From: Mycobacterium sp. 852002-40037_SCH5390672
Lineage (GTDB): Bacteria > Actinomycetota > Actinomycetes > Mycobacteriales > Mycobacteriaceae
Assembly (NCBI RefSeq): GCF_001665875.1
Contig: NZ_LZTA01000014.1
Location: 62,001-126,000, forward strand
Length of the DNA stretch: 64,000 nucleotides
Direction of reading: 5' to 3'
In this document: one piece after another, positions 9,220 through 18,464 of the stretch
Numbering within the stretch: the first letter of the stretch is position 1
Layout of the letters: each line of letters begins with the position of its first letter
Translations under genes and position numbers: made by a program
Notes under the pieces: model-generated
What the model saw: only the letters and a program-made list of their open reading frames with translations
Database searches by the model: none
What the model was told of the DNA's origin: nothing

Positions 9220-10224
9220 ATGGCCACCTATGTTGCCGGGGCGGGCGAATTCACCCGCGACACCAACTACATCACCACCCGCATCACTGCCGACGGGCGC
9301 GACGGCTACCCGGTCGAGCCCGGGAGGTATCGGCTGATTGTCGCCCGAGCGTGTCCGTGGGCGAACCGTGCAATCATAGTGCGTCGCTTGTTGGGCCTGG
9401 AAAGCGTTCTCTCCATTGGTTTTTGCGGCCCCACTCACGACGAGCGCAGTTGGACCTTCGACCTCGATCCGGGCGGTGTCGACCCGGTACTGAAGATTCC
9501 TCGGCTGCAAGACGCCTACTTCAAGCGGTTCCCCGATTACCCCAAAGGCATCACGGTCCCGGCAATCGTCGATGTCGGAACCGGGGCCGTCGTCACCAAC
9601 GACTTCGCGCAGATGACCCTGGATCTCTCGACGGAATGGTCGGCATACCATCGCGACGGAGCACCCGAGCTGTATCCCGAGCACCTGCGCGCGGAAATCG
9701 ACGAGGTGAGCAAGCGGGTCTACACCGAAATCAACAACGGCGTGTACCGGTGCGGCTTCGCCGGCTCGCAGCAGGCCTACGAAGCGGCCTACGACCGCTT
9801 GTTCACCGCGCTGGATTGGGTGAGCGAGCGGCTGACCAACCAGCGATTCCTGGTGGGCGACACCATCACCGAGGCCGACGTGCGGTTGTTCACCACCCTG
9901 GCCCGCTTCGATCCGGTCTATCACGGCCACTTCAAATGCAATCGCAGCAAACTGAGTGAAATGCCGGTGCTGTGGGCCTACGCGCGCGACCTGTTCCAGA
10001 CACCGGGCTTCGGTGACACCGTCGACTTCGTCCAGATCAAGCAGCACTACTACATCGTGCACGCCGACATCAATCCCACCCGGATCGTGCCCAAGGGGCC
10101 GGACCTGGGCGGTTGGCTATCCCCGCACGGACGAGAAAGCCTGGGCGGCAAGCCCTTCGGGAAGGGGGCACCGCCCGGGCCCCCTGTGGAAGGTGAACGC
10201 GTACCCGCCGGCCACGGGGCCTGA
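9220..10224 (+). CDS. Glutathionyl-hydroquinone reductase-like (Xi-class GST) protein
   Basis: Thioredoxin-fold transferase of the Xi class of glutathione S-transferases (YqjG/GS-hydroquinone reductase family), 334 residues. The catalytic Cys is Cys45 in ARACPWANRA, followed by the thioredoxin-like N-terminal half (RLLGLESVLSIG, GITVPAIVDVGTGAVVTND) and an all-helical C-terminal domain with FLVGDTITEADVRLFTTLARFD and HYYIVHADINPTRIVPKGP, both typical of the family. The last 30 residues are Gly/Pro-rich. Mycobacteria make mycothiol instead of glutathione, so the physiological thiol is uncertain; reduction of mycothiol-quinone adducts is an inference. I recall no gene at this place in M. tuberculosis. 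Confidence 0.85.
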   Translation: MATYVAGAGEFTRDTNYITTRITADGRDGYPVEPGRYRLIVARACPWANRAIIVRRLLGLESVLSIGFCGPTHDERSWTFDLDPGGVDPVLKIPRLQDAYFKRFPDYPKGITVPAIVDVGTGAVVTNDFAQMTLDLSTEWSAYHRDGAPELYPEHLRAEIDEVSKRVYTEINNGVYRCGFAGSQQAYEAAYDRLFTALDWVSERLTNQRFLVGDTITEADVRLFTTLARFDPVYHGHFKCNRSKLSEMPVLWAYARDLFQTPGFGDTVDFVQIKQHYYIVHADINPTRIVPKGPDLGGWLSPHGRESLGGKPFGKGAPPGPPVEGERVPAGHGA

Positions 10225-10251
10225 GCTACGCCGGTGAGGCGTGCGGCGACC

Positions 10252-10752
10252 TCAGAAGGTCAGCCGCACCGACCATTCCGCGTGCGGGACATCGCGGAGC
10301 TCACCCGCGGGATCCACCGCCAGCGTCAGCAACTGCACGACGATTCCGGCCAGACGCCCGCGATGCGGGTCGACCGAGGGGATCGTGACGGCGAACCGGG
10401 TGCCCGGCCGGAAGATCGTGCTGGTGGTGTTCGTGGGGTCGTCATAAACCTGCAGCAGCCGCCAGGGTGCCCGGTAAATGGCGTCGGGAACCGACAGCTG
10501 AATCGGGTAGCGCTCGCTGACCCGTAGCTCTCCCTGGTTCTGCGGTGTCTCACAGTCTTCGAGATTGAGCACGTTGCAGTACAAATAGGGCCCAACCCGG
10601 GTCAGGTGACCGTGCGAATAGGCGCTGATTTCGGGGTGCTGCGGTCCGGATCGGCCTACCAACAACCAGGTCCCGACGCCGGCGCCGACGCAGAGCACAG
10701 CCACCAGGCAGGCGAGCAGTACGGCCACACCCCGCTTGCTTCCGGGTTTCAC
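10252..10752 (-). CDS. DUF2771 membrane-anchored protein (Rv0875c-like)
   Basis: The 166-residue protein has one N-terminal hydrophobic segment (about residues 9-32, VAVLLACLVAVLCVGAGVG) and a predicted extracytoplasmic beta-rich domain with PYLYCNVLNLEDCETP and RYPIQLSVPDAIYRAPW. This is the DUF2771 family seen in mycobacteria, corresponding to Rv0875c. Two cysteines (in YCNV and EDCET) may pair. The start codon overlaps the stop of the upstream MFS-like gene by four bases, so the two are cotranscribed. Function unknown. Confidence 0.85.
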   Translation of the reverse strand: MKPGSKRGVAVLLACLVAVLCVGAGVGTWLLVGRSGPQHPEISAYSHGHLTRVGPYLYCNVLNLEDCETPQNQGELRVSERYPIQLSVPDAIYRAPWRLLQVYDDPTNTTSTIFRPGTRFAVTIPSVDPHRGRLAGIVVQLLTLAVDPAGELRDVPHAEWSVRLTF

Positions 10753-12431
10753 TCGGCAACCACCGCCGTAGCGCCGACACCGCGGCGCGTGCCCTCCTGC
10801 TCGACCATGATCGGCCTATTTCCTCCCAGGCCGGGAATCAGTGAGTTGCCGCGGAAGCTGACAAGGGTCTGCGCCAGGCCCAGGATGAGCAGCGCAGAGA
10901 CCGCGGTGAAGCCGACCCACAATTCGGTGTACACCAACACACCCAGCGCGCCGCCGAGGACCCAGGCCAACTGCAGCGTCGACTCCGAGCGCCCAAATCC
11001 CGATGCGCGGGATTCCTCTGGCAGGTCGTTCTGCAGCGACGCGTCCAACGATGCCTTCGCGATGGCGCTGGCCCCCGACGTCACCAGGGTGGCGATCACG
11101 GCCACCATCAGGTTGCCCGCCACCGAGGCGGCCAGCGCGACCACGCTCACCGCCACCGTGCAGCGCACCACCAGCGCGGCGGGCCTGCCCAACTTCAGGC
11201 GCGCGCTGGTGAAATTGCCGACGAAATTGCCGATCCCGGCCGCGGCGCCGATCACCCCGAGCATCGCGATCTGGGCCCAGCCGTTGGCCTGATGTGCCTT
11301 GGCGACAAACGCCGGATACAGGAACAGAAAGCCCACCATGACCTTGATGGTGCAGTTGCCCCACAGCGAGGTGATGATGTTGCGGCCCAACGGTTGCCGA
11401 AGTGCCCCGCTCACCTCCTTGTGCCAGCTACGTCGCAGCGGCTCACTGTCCTGGCGGTAGCTCAAGGTGGCGGGAACCTCACCGGCGGTCACCTCGACCC
11501 AGCGCGGTATCCGCATCGACAGCATCGCGCCGGCGATCGTCATCGCGATCACCACGAACAACGCCCCGGGCAGCTTGAACAGGTGGGTGCAGACGAACTC
11601 GACACCACCGGCGATGGCACCGCCGCCGATGGTGCCGCCCAGCAGACCGAACATGGTCAGCCGCGCGTTGACCCGCACCAGGTCGATGGTCGGCGGCATC
11701 ACCCGCGGTGTCACCGCGCTGCGCAGCACGCTGAACGACTTCGAGAAGACCATCATCGCGAGCGCGCACGGATAGAGCACCCACGACGGGAAACTGCCGC
11801 TGGCGCCGTCGTAGTTCATGACCAGCAGCACCGCCAACGCGGTGCGAAGGGCAAACGACGCGGCCAGTGCGACGCGGCGGCCGTGCTGCAGCCGGTCCAG
11901 CGCCGGACCGATGAGCGGTGCGATGACCGCGAACGGCGCGATGGTGATCAACAGATACAGCGCGACCCGCCCCTTGCTCTCTCCGGTCGCCGCGGCGAAG
12001 AACAACGTGTTGGCCAGTGCGACGGCCATCGCGGCGTCCACCGCGAAGTTGGCCACCACGGGCCACGTCAGCGCCGTCAGGCCGGACTTGTCGGCGCCGT
12101 CGGCCGTCGCGGCGCGCTGCACCATCCAGTACATCCGCGAACCCATTTCGCGGCTGCGCAGTGCCGCGGCGCGGGTGACGGTGATCCGCTCACCGGAAGC
12201 CGGACCGCGAGGCGGCGCGTCGTTACTGCGTTCCGGCTCCGGCCGATCGCCCAGCGGGGGCAGATAGCGGTTGGCGCTCGGCATCGGCGACGTGCGCCGG
12301 GTGCGCCGATCGGCAGCGTCGCCGGCCGGGTAATTGGCCGCGCCCGGATGTTGGGAGGCAGCGCCGTTGCGGGGCCGGCGGGCCGGCTGAGAGGCCACCC
12401 GACCCGGATCGTTTTGCCGCCGTCCAGACAC
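10749..12431 (-). CDS. Major-facilitator-like membrane transporter (Rv0876c-like)
   Basis: Integral membrane protein of 560 residues. The first 100 or so residues are polar, Arg/Pro-rich and probably cytoplasmic and disordered. About ten to twelve hydrophobic segments follow, for example VDAAMAVALANTLFFAAAT, VALYLLITIAPFAVIAPLIGPALDRLQHGRR (with the MFS-type DRLxxGRR loop) and LGVIGAAAGIGNFVGNFTSARL. Length agrees with Rv0876c (about 548). Substrate unknown. It lies in an operon with the DUF2771 protein and diverges from the DUF3027 gene. Confidence 0.88.
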   Translation of the reverse strand: MSGRRQNDPGRVASQPARRPRNGAASQHPGAANYPAGDAADRRTRRTSPMPSANRYLPPLGDRPEPERSNDAPPRGPASGERITVTRAAALRSREMGSRMYWMVQRAATADGADKSGLTALTWPVVANFAVDAAMAVALANTLFFAAATGESKGRVALYLLITIAPFAVIAPLIGPALDRLQHGRRVALAASFALRTALAVLLVMNYDGASGSFPSWVLYPCALAMMVFSKSFSVLRSAVTPRVMPPTIDLVRVNARLTMFGLLGGTIGGGAIAGGVEFVCTHLFKLPGALFVVIAMTIAGAMLSMRIPRWVEVTAGEVPATLSYRQDSEPLRRSWHKEVSGALRQPLGRNIITSLWGNCTIKVMVGFLFLYPAFVAKAHQANGWAQIAMLGVIGAAAGIGNFVGNFTSARLKLGRPAALVVRCTVAVSVVALAASVAGNLMVAVIATLVTSGASAIAKASLDASLQNDLPEESRASGFGRSESTLQLAWVLGGALGVLVYTELWVGFTAVSALLILGLAQTLVSFRGNSLIPGLGGNRPIMVEQEGTRRGVGATAVVAE

Positions 12432-12510
12432 GTCCCGATTCTCCCCTATGCCGACTCCATGCGTCTGCAGGTAACAGGGCGTGGCTCGTCAACCTAGTAT
12501 TGGAAACGCG

Positions 12511-13485
12511 ATGCAGAAAGAAGACAGCGTGAACCGACCCATCGAGGAGCTCACCGTGGAATCCGCCGTGGCGACCGTGGCCGAGTGGCCCGAGGGGTTG
12601 GCGGCGGTGCTTTCGGGCGCGGCAGACCAGGCCAGGGCCGCCGTCGTGGAGTTCAGTGGGCCGGAGAAGGTCGGCGACTATCTGGGCGTCGGCTACGAAG
12701 ACCCGAACACCGCCACCCACCGGTTTCTGGCGCATTTACCCGGCTACCAGGGGTGGCAATGGGCGGTCGTGGTGGCCGCCTATCCCGGCGCCGAGCACGC
12801 GACCATCAGCGAGGTGGTGCTGGTGCCGGGGCCGACGGCCTTGCTGGCACCGCACTGGGTGCCGTGGGAGGAACGGGTTCGGCCCGGGGACCTGAGCCCC
12901 GGCGACCTGCTGGCGCCCGCCGCCGACGACCCGCGGCTGGTTCCGGGCTACACCGGCAGCGGGGACCCGCAGGTTGACGAGACCGCCGCCGAAGTCGGGT
13001 TGGGCCGGCGTTGGGTGATGAGCGCCGAGGGCCGCGCGGAGGCGGCCGAACGCTGGCGCACCGGCGACTACGGTCCCGACTCGCCGATGGCGCGATCCAC
13101 CAAGCGGGTGTGCCGCGACTGCGGCTTCTTCCTGCCGTTGTCGGGATCCCTGGGTGCTTTGTTCGGGGTGTGCGGCAACGAATTGTCGGCCGACGGACAC
13201 ATCGTCGACAAGCTGTACGGCTGCGGTGCTCATTCGGACACTCCGGCCCCGGCGGGCACCGGGTCGCCGGCGTACGAGCCGTACGACGACGGGCTGCTGG
13301 ACGTCACCCAGGCACCGGTCGAGCCGGCGCTTTCGGAGTCGTCGGAGACGTCAGAAGCGCAGGCGGAAACCGGGGCCGAAGAGTCCCAACCCGAGACACC
13401 CGCCGAAACGGCGGAAGACCAAGCCGAGCCCGTGACCGAGGCGCCGGAGTCCGAGCAGCAGCCGCAGACCGGGACGCCGGACTAG
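12511..13485 (+). CDS. DUF3027 protein (Rv0877-like) with acidic tail
   Basis: Soluble actinobacterial protein of 324 residues. The DUF3027 core (about residues 10-250) includes HRFLAHLPGYQGWQWAVVVAAYPGAEHATISEVVLVPGP and a possible metal-binding cluster CRDCGFFLPLSGSLGALFGVCGNE followed by YGCGAHSD, which gives two CxxC/CxxxC-like cysteine sets. The last 65 residues are a low-complexity Glu/Ala/Pro/Gln tail. The ATG at 12511 is used; a GTG at 12529 behind an AAAGAAG stretch is an alternative. Its stop overlaps the convergent SRPBCC gene by four bases. Function unknown. Confidence 0.85.
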   Translation: MQKEDSVNRPIEELTVESAVATVAEWPEGLAAVLSGAADQARAAVVEFSGPEKVGDYLGVGYEDPNTATHRFLAHLPGYQGWQWAVVVAAYPGAEHATISEVVLVPGPTALLAPHWVPWEERVRPGDLSPGDLLAPAADDPRLVPGYTGSGDPQVDETAAEVGLGRRWVMSAEGRAEAAERWRTGDYGPDSPMARSTKRVCRDCGFFLPLSGSLGALFGVCGNELSADGHIVDKLYGCGAHSDTPAPAGTGSPAYEPYDDGLLDVTQAPVEPALSESSETSEAQAETGAEESQPETPAETAEDQAEPVTEAPESEQQPQTGTPD

Positions 13486-13937
13486 CGGGTTTCGGCGGCG
13501 GCCTTGATGCGCGCCAGCGAGGCGTTCATGCCGTCGAGCAATTCGCGTTCGAAATTTGTGGTCCCGCCGAAGAGCGCATTCACCGACAGGTTCGAAAACG
13601 CGGTGACGCCGTTTTCGGCATGACGGCTCTCGGTCAACCGGGTGCCTTCGCCGCTGGGCTCGAGCTCGTAGCTCCAGATGGTGTTGTTGGTGTCGACGCG
13701 GAAGGCCAGCTTGCGGTCGGGGACGATCTCGACGACCGTGCAGGTGGTCGGCCAGAACATTCGCTTGCGGCGGTTGAGGTTGAGAGTCCGGGTGCCCTGA
13801 CGCACCGGGCCGAAGGGCTTCATCCATCGACACTGCGGACTCCACTGCGGCATTCGGCGCAGATCGGAAATCAATTCCCACACCGTGGCCACCGGTGCGT
13901 TGATGTCGACGTGCGTTTGCAACAGCGGGGCTACCAT
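13482..13937 (-). CDS. SRPBCC (START-like/polyketide cyclase-type) protein
   Basis: A 151-residue protein of the SRPBCC helix-grip fold: it starts LLQTHVDINAPVATVWELISDLRRMPQWSP, has CTVVEIVPDRKLAFRVDT and a C-terminal amphipathic helix FERELLDGMNASLARIKAAAE. Such proteins bind lipids or other hydrophobic ligands; this ligand is unknown. The ATG at 13937 has an excellent GGAGGAG site, better than any upstream start. It lies just downstream of the DUF2530 gene and converges on the DUF3027 gene. In M. tuberculosis PPE13 occupies this slot. Confidence 0.85.
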   Translation of the reverse strand: MVAPLLQTHVDINAPVATVWELISDLRRMPQWSPQCRWMKPFGPVRQGTRTLNLNRRKRMFWPTTCTVVEIVPDRKLAFRVDTNNTIWSYELEPSGEGTRLTESRHAENGVTAFSNLSVNALFGGTTNFERELLDGMNASLARIKAAAETR

Positions 13938-13957
13938 CGCTCCTCCAGGTCGGCCAA

Positions 13958-14227
13958 TCACTTGTGGTCGAGATAGTTTTCGAGTCCGGCCTGAGCGCCG
14001 CGTGCCCCGCGACGGGCCGCGGCGAGCTGGAGCAAGAAGATGCTCGTGCCGAGCACCCCCACGCCCAGCCCGGCCAGGGCAACCGGACGCCAACTGTGCA
14101 AGGCGGGCACCAGGAAAGCGACGGCCACGGCGATAAGCCAACCCAACGCACCGAGTGCGATGAACGGCCACACCTGCAGCAGCGCAGCCGGCAGCGGCGG
14201 GGCGGTGCGGTTGGGTTCGGCAGACAT
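13958..14227 (-). CDS. DUF2530 small membrane protein (Rv0879c-like)
   Basis: Two-TM protein of 89 residues, with hydrophobic segments VWPFIALGALGWLIAVAVAFLV and VALAGLGVGVLGTSIFLL, then an Arg-rich turn RRGARGAQAGLENYLDHK. This is the DUF2530 family; Rv0879c is about 91 residues. The ATG at 14227 is preferred to an ATG at 14239 that would add four residues. Probably cotranscribed with the SRPBCC gene 20 bases downstream. Function unknown. Confidence 0.82.
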   Translation of the reverse strand: MSAEPNRTAPPLPAALLQVWPFIALGALGWLIAVAVAFLVPALHSWRPVALAGLGVGVLGTSIFLLQLAAARRGARGAQAGLENYLDHK

Positions 14228-14365
14228 CGCGATTAACATAGCCCGCCGGCGGCGTCCGCCGGCGGCGCACCCGCTTGCGGGAATGGAGGATCGAATACCG
14301 CTGAAGAAAAACGGGATAGCCCTGCAGATAAGCGTTTCGCTGAAAAGCTCCGCAGCCTAGCGACA

Positions 14366-14380
14366 ACGGGCAACACCCGT
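14366..14380. promoter_or_regulatory. Candidate operator of the MarR regulator
   Basis: Inverted repeat ACGGG-N5-CCCGT located 52 bases upstream of the marR-type gene start, in the 200-base divergent gap with the DUF2530 gene. MarR proteins commonly autoregulate through such palindromes; here the assignment is inference. The same gap also holds a near-direct repeat of CCGCCGGCGG around 14245-14270. Confidence 0.35.
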
Positions 14381-14431
14381 CGTTCACCGGTTGGTGTCCC
14401 GGTTTCTCAGGCTTCCGTGTAACCTCGCGCC

Positions 14432-14863
14432 ATGCCTGACAGCGATGCGCGGCTGGCCAGCGACCTGTCACTGGCTGTTATGCGGCTGGCCCGCCAACTG
14501 CGGTTTCGGAACCCGTCGTCGCCGGTGTCGCTGTCCCAGCTGTCGGCGCTGGCGATGCTGACCAACGAAGGCCCGATGACACCCGGTGCGCTGGCGATTC
14601 GCGAGCGGGTCCGGCCGCCGTCGATGACCCGGGTGATCGCCTCACTGGCCGAGATGGGACTGGTGGACCGTGCGCCGCACCCGGTCGACGGCCGGCAGGT
14701 GCTCGTCTCGGTCTCGGAATCCGGCGCCGAGCTGGTCAAGGCCAACCGCCGTGCCCGCCAGGAGTGGTTGGCCAAGCGGCTGGCGACGCTGGACAGCGGA
14801 CAACGAGACATCCTGCGCAATGCGGCCGATCTGATGTTGGCCCTGGTCGACGAAGGCCCGTGA
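14432..14863 (+). CDS. MarR-family transcriptional regulator (Rv0880-like)
   Basis: Winged-helix DNA-binding regulator of 143 residues, the same length as Rv0880. The wHTH core is at about residues 33-95: [45 protein letters not shown], followed by the wing with [13 protein letters not shown]. The outer helices form the dimer interface. No ligand-sensing Cys is visible. Its stop overlaps the start of the methyltransferase gene (GTGA), so the two genes are coupled. An inverted repeat upstream may be its operator. Confidence 0.93.
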   Translation: MPDSDARLASDLSLAVMRLARQLRFRNPSSPVSLSQLSALAMLTNEGPMTPGALAIRERVRPPSMTRVIASLAEMGLVDRAPHPVDGRQVLVSVSESGAELVKANRRARQEWLAKRLATLDSGQRDILRNAADLMLALVDEGP

Positions 14864-15717
14864 GCCACCGGACCGAAGCCCTGAATGTTCAGGCCGTTGA
14901 CGATTCCGACGATCCGAGGCTCGACGATTTCCGCGACCTGAACAGCGTCGATCGTCGTCCCGATCTGCCGTCCGGCAAGGGGCTGGTGATCGCCGAGGGT
15001 GTGCTGGTGGTGCAGCGCATGCTCGCCTCACGCTTCCGCCCGCATGCCCTGCTGGGCACCGACCGCCGGCTTGCCGAGCTCGAAGATGACCTGGCCGGCA
15101 GCGCCGTGCCGTTCTACCTAGCATCCGCCGACGTCATGGCCCGGGTGGTCGGCTTCCACCTCAACCGCGGCGTGCTGGCTGTCGCCCGGCGAGCGCCCGA
15201 ACGCGGCGTCGCCGAAGTGATCGCCGGCGCCCGCACCGTCGCAGTGCTCGAAGGGGTCAACGATCACGAGAACCTGGGCTCGATCTTCCGCAACGCCGCG
15301 GGGCTCGGCGTCGACGCGGTGGTATTCGGCGGCGGCTGCGCCGACCCGCTGTACCGCCGCGCGGTCCGGGTGTCCATGGGCCACGCGCTGCTGGTGCCGT
15401 ATGCGCGCGCAACCTGTTGGCCGGACGAGCTTGCGACGCTGCGGGAGAACGGGTTCCGGCTGCTGGCGATGACTCCGCAAGGCACTGCATGCGCGTTGCC
15501 GGAAGCCATGACGGCAGCGCGCGACGAACGCGTCGCGGTGTTGGTGGGCGCCGAGGGGCCGGGGCTCACGCCGGCCACCTTGCGGTGCAGTGACGCGCGG
15601 GTGCGCATCCCGATGTCGCGGGGCACCGACTCGCTCAACGTCGCGACGGCGGCGGCGTTGGCGTTCTACGAGCGGGCCCGCTCGGCGACGAGAGGCGGCG
15701 ATGGACAGTCAGACTAG
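14860..15717 (+). CDS. SpoU/TrmH-family RNA 2'-O-methyltransferase
   Basis: SAM-dependent SPOUT-fold methyltransferase acting on rRNA or tRNA. The 285-residue protein (Rv0881, about 288) has an N-terminal substrate-binding domain and the three SpoU motifs: motif 1 [20 protein letters not shown] with the conserved Asn and Arg, motif 2 [11 protein letters not shown], and motif 3 [27 protein letters not shown] enzymes form a trefoil knot that binds SAM. The GTG at 14860 overlaps the MarR stop and is preferred. The exact modified nucleotide cannot be told from sequence. Confidence 0.92.
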   Translation: MSHRTEALNVQAVDDSDDPRLDDFRDLNSVDRRPDLPSGKGLVIAEGVLVVQRMLASRFRPHALLGTDRRLAELEDDLAGSAVPFYLASADVMARVVGFHLNRGVLAVARRAPERGVAEVIAGARTVAVLEGVNDHENLGSIFRNAAGLGVDAVVFGGGCADPLYRRAVRVSMGHALLVPYARATCWPDELATLRENGFRLLAMTPQGTACALPEAMTAARDERVAVLVGAEGPGLTPATLRCSDARVRIPMSRGTDSLNVATAAALAFYERARSATRGGDGQSD

Positions 15718-16006
15718 GCTCCGGCTGATGAGAGACGAATCCGTGCCCTGGGCAACGGGTTTGACAGTGACCGCATTCGTTGCGGCGCTCACGGGCGCCG
15801 CGATCGTGGTGCTCAGTCTGGGGCTGGTTCGCGTGCACGCGCTGCTGGCCGTCGGACTCAACATCGTGGCTGCTGGGGGACTGGCACCAACCCTGTGGGG
15901 ATGGCGGCGTACCCCGGTGCTGCGCTGGTTTGTGCTGGGCGCCGCGGTGGGCGTGGCGGCGGCGTGGGTTGTGCTGCTCGCGTTGACCGCCGCGGGTCGC
16001 GCTTAG
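15701..16006 (+). CDS. DUF2537 small membrane protein (Rv0882-like)
   Basis: Three hydrophobic segments (GLTVTAFVAALTGAAIVVLS, ALLAVGLNIVAAGGLAPTL, WFVLGAAVGVAAAWVVLLAL) mark a small integral membrane protein of the DUF2537 family. The ATG at 15701 has a GAGAGG-type ribosome site and gives 101 residues, overlapping the methyltransferase gene by 17 bases; the ATG at 15728 gives 92 residues, closer to Rv0882 (about 94) but without a clear ribosome site. The stop codon is followed immediately by the 54-bp repeat array. Function unknown. Confidence 0.75.
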   Translation: MDSQTRLRLMRDESVPWATGLTVTAFVAALTGAAIVVLSLGLVRVHALLAVGLNIVAAGGLAPTLWGWRRTPVLRWFVLGAAVGVAAAWVVLLALTAAGRA

Positions 16007-16150
16007 TGGTGATCGCGAGCGCGGCATAGCCGGGCGAAGCGGGTCGCCACCATCGGCCGGTGGTGATCGCGAGCGCGGCTTAGCCGGGCGAAGCGGGTCG
16101 CCACCATCGGCCGGTGGTGATCGCGAGCGCGGCTTAGCCGGGCGAAGCGG
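16007..16150. repeat. Tandem 54-bp GC-rich repeat between convergent genes
   Basis: Two full copies (16007-16060, 16061-16114) and a 36-base partial copy (16115-16150) of a unit starting TGGTGATCGCGAGCG. Copies 1 and 2 differ at a single visible position (CATAGCC against CTTAGCC). Each unit can fold: outer stem TGGTGA/TCGCCA with one G-U pair and an inner CGGC-N3-GCCG hairpin. The array begins at the base after the DUF2537 stop and ends two bases before the sepH stop, so it fills the whole convergent gap. A diverged pair of the same unit lies at 25096-25197. Confidence 0.9.
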
Positions 16151-16152
16151 CC

Positions 16153-16920
16153 CTAGCGCTGTCCGCCCGAGCGCACGCCGAGCAACACGTCTTCCCACGC
16201 CGGGATGACCGGCTTGCCCCGGCGGGTGTGCACCGGCTTCTCGTCTGGCTGCGCGACGGGTGCTTCCGCGACGGGCGGCGCGGGCTCTTCGAAGTCGACG
16301 TGGGCGATCCGGGCCACCGGCCGCAGCGGACGTTCGAAGGTGGGGTCGATCAGTGCGCTGGCCGCGTCGTCGATGGCGGTGACCGTTCCGCCGTGGGCAC
16401 CGGGAGAGAACCAGAAATGCGCGAGGTTGTCGGAACGGCCGACCTTCCACGCGAGCTGCACCGTCCAGCGGTTGTCCTCGTTGCGCCAGGCGTCCCAGCT
16501 GAGCTTGTCGTGGCTCAGCCCCCGTGTCACCAGTGCCGTGCTGACGGTCTCCAGCAGGGTCAGCACGGCGGGACCATCGGGGAGCATCGGGTGTGCGGCG
16601 GTTGCCAGCTCCGCGGCGCGGAACCGTTCCAACAGCACCGGATGAGCAAAGCGGCGGATCCGCGATACATCCGAACCGGACGCCGCGGCAACCTGCTCGA
16701 CGGAGGCACCCGCGCGGATCTTGGCCTGAATTTCTTTGGGACTGAGCATGTTGGTGACTTCAATCTCGAGCTGCGGTTGCTCAGAGGACAGGGCCGCGTC
16801 GCGCAGCAGAGTTCGCAGGCGGTCGTCGGCCGCTAGCTTGAACCGCTCTGCGGGATCATCGCTCTCGCAGATGACATATTTGCTGTCGGCATCCAGCCCA
16901 ACCACTTTGAGTTCCCGCAT
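16153..16920 (-). CDS. sepH: Septation protein SepH (DUF3071)
   Basis: Cytosolic cell-division protein that in actinobacteria binds FtsZ and stimulates its assembly. The 255-residue product begins MRELKVVGLDADSKYVICES and carries the DUF3071 N-terminal region with a helix-turn-helix-like segment LSPKEIQAKIRAGASVEQVAAASGSDVSRIRRFAHPVL at about residues 58-95, the hallmark of SepH. The C-terminal half includes WTVQLAWKVGRSDNLAHFWFSPG and ends in a Pro/Ala linker plus RRGKPVIPAWEDVLLGVRSG, a conserved C-terminal tail. Corresponds to Rv0883c. The stop lies against the 54-bp repeat array. Confidence 0.92.
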   Translation of the reverse strand: MRELKVVGLDADSKYVICESDDPAERFKLAADDRLRTLLRDAALSSEQPQLEIEVTNMLSPKEIQAKIRAGASVEQVAAASGSDVSRIRRFAHPVLLERFRAAELATAAHPMLPDGPAVLTLLETVSTALVTRGLSHDKLSWDAWRNEDNRWTVQLAWKVGRSDNLAHFWFSPGAHGGTVTAIDDAASALIDPTFERPLRPVARIAHVDFEEPAPPVAEAPVAQPDEKPVHTRRGKPVIPAWEDVLLGVRSGGQR

Positions 16921-17099
16921 GGTTATCTCCTCGCAGGCTCCGTGCAGGTCAGCGACGGACCCACCACGTGCGCACTTTAGTCCAGCAACCGCCCATCACC
17001 TGTGCTGACACGCGGTGTGGTGGCGTGCTGATTGCCGGCCGGACGGTGTTTGATTGTCCGGCTTCTCAGCTGCCCGTGCCGGCCGGCATCGTCGCCGAA

Positions 17100-18362
<1,263 letters not shown>

Positions 18363-18400
18363 TCAGGTCACAGTGCCCGGAAGGGGTCTAGGAAATATCC

Positions 18401-18435
18401 GGTACCTGCGGTACTGTCTGGACATAGCACGTCCA
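18401..18435. promoter_or_regulatory. Inverted repeats upstream of the AurF-like gene
   Basis: Two adjacent palindromes: GTACC-TGC-GGTAC around 18402-18414 and TGGAC-N7-GTCCA at 18419-18435, ending 29 bases before the ATG at 18465 in the serC/AurF divergent region. The position suits an operator or promoter overlap; the regulator is unknown. Confidence 0.4.
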
Positions 18436-18464
18436 AATGTAAACCTCGTTGAGGAGGCCTGGAT

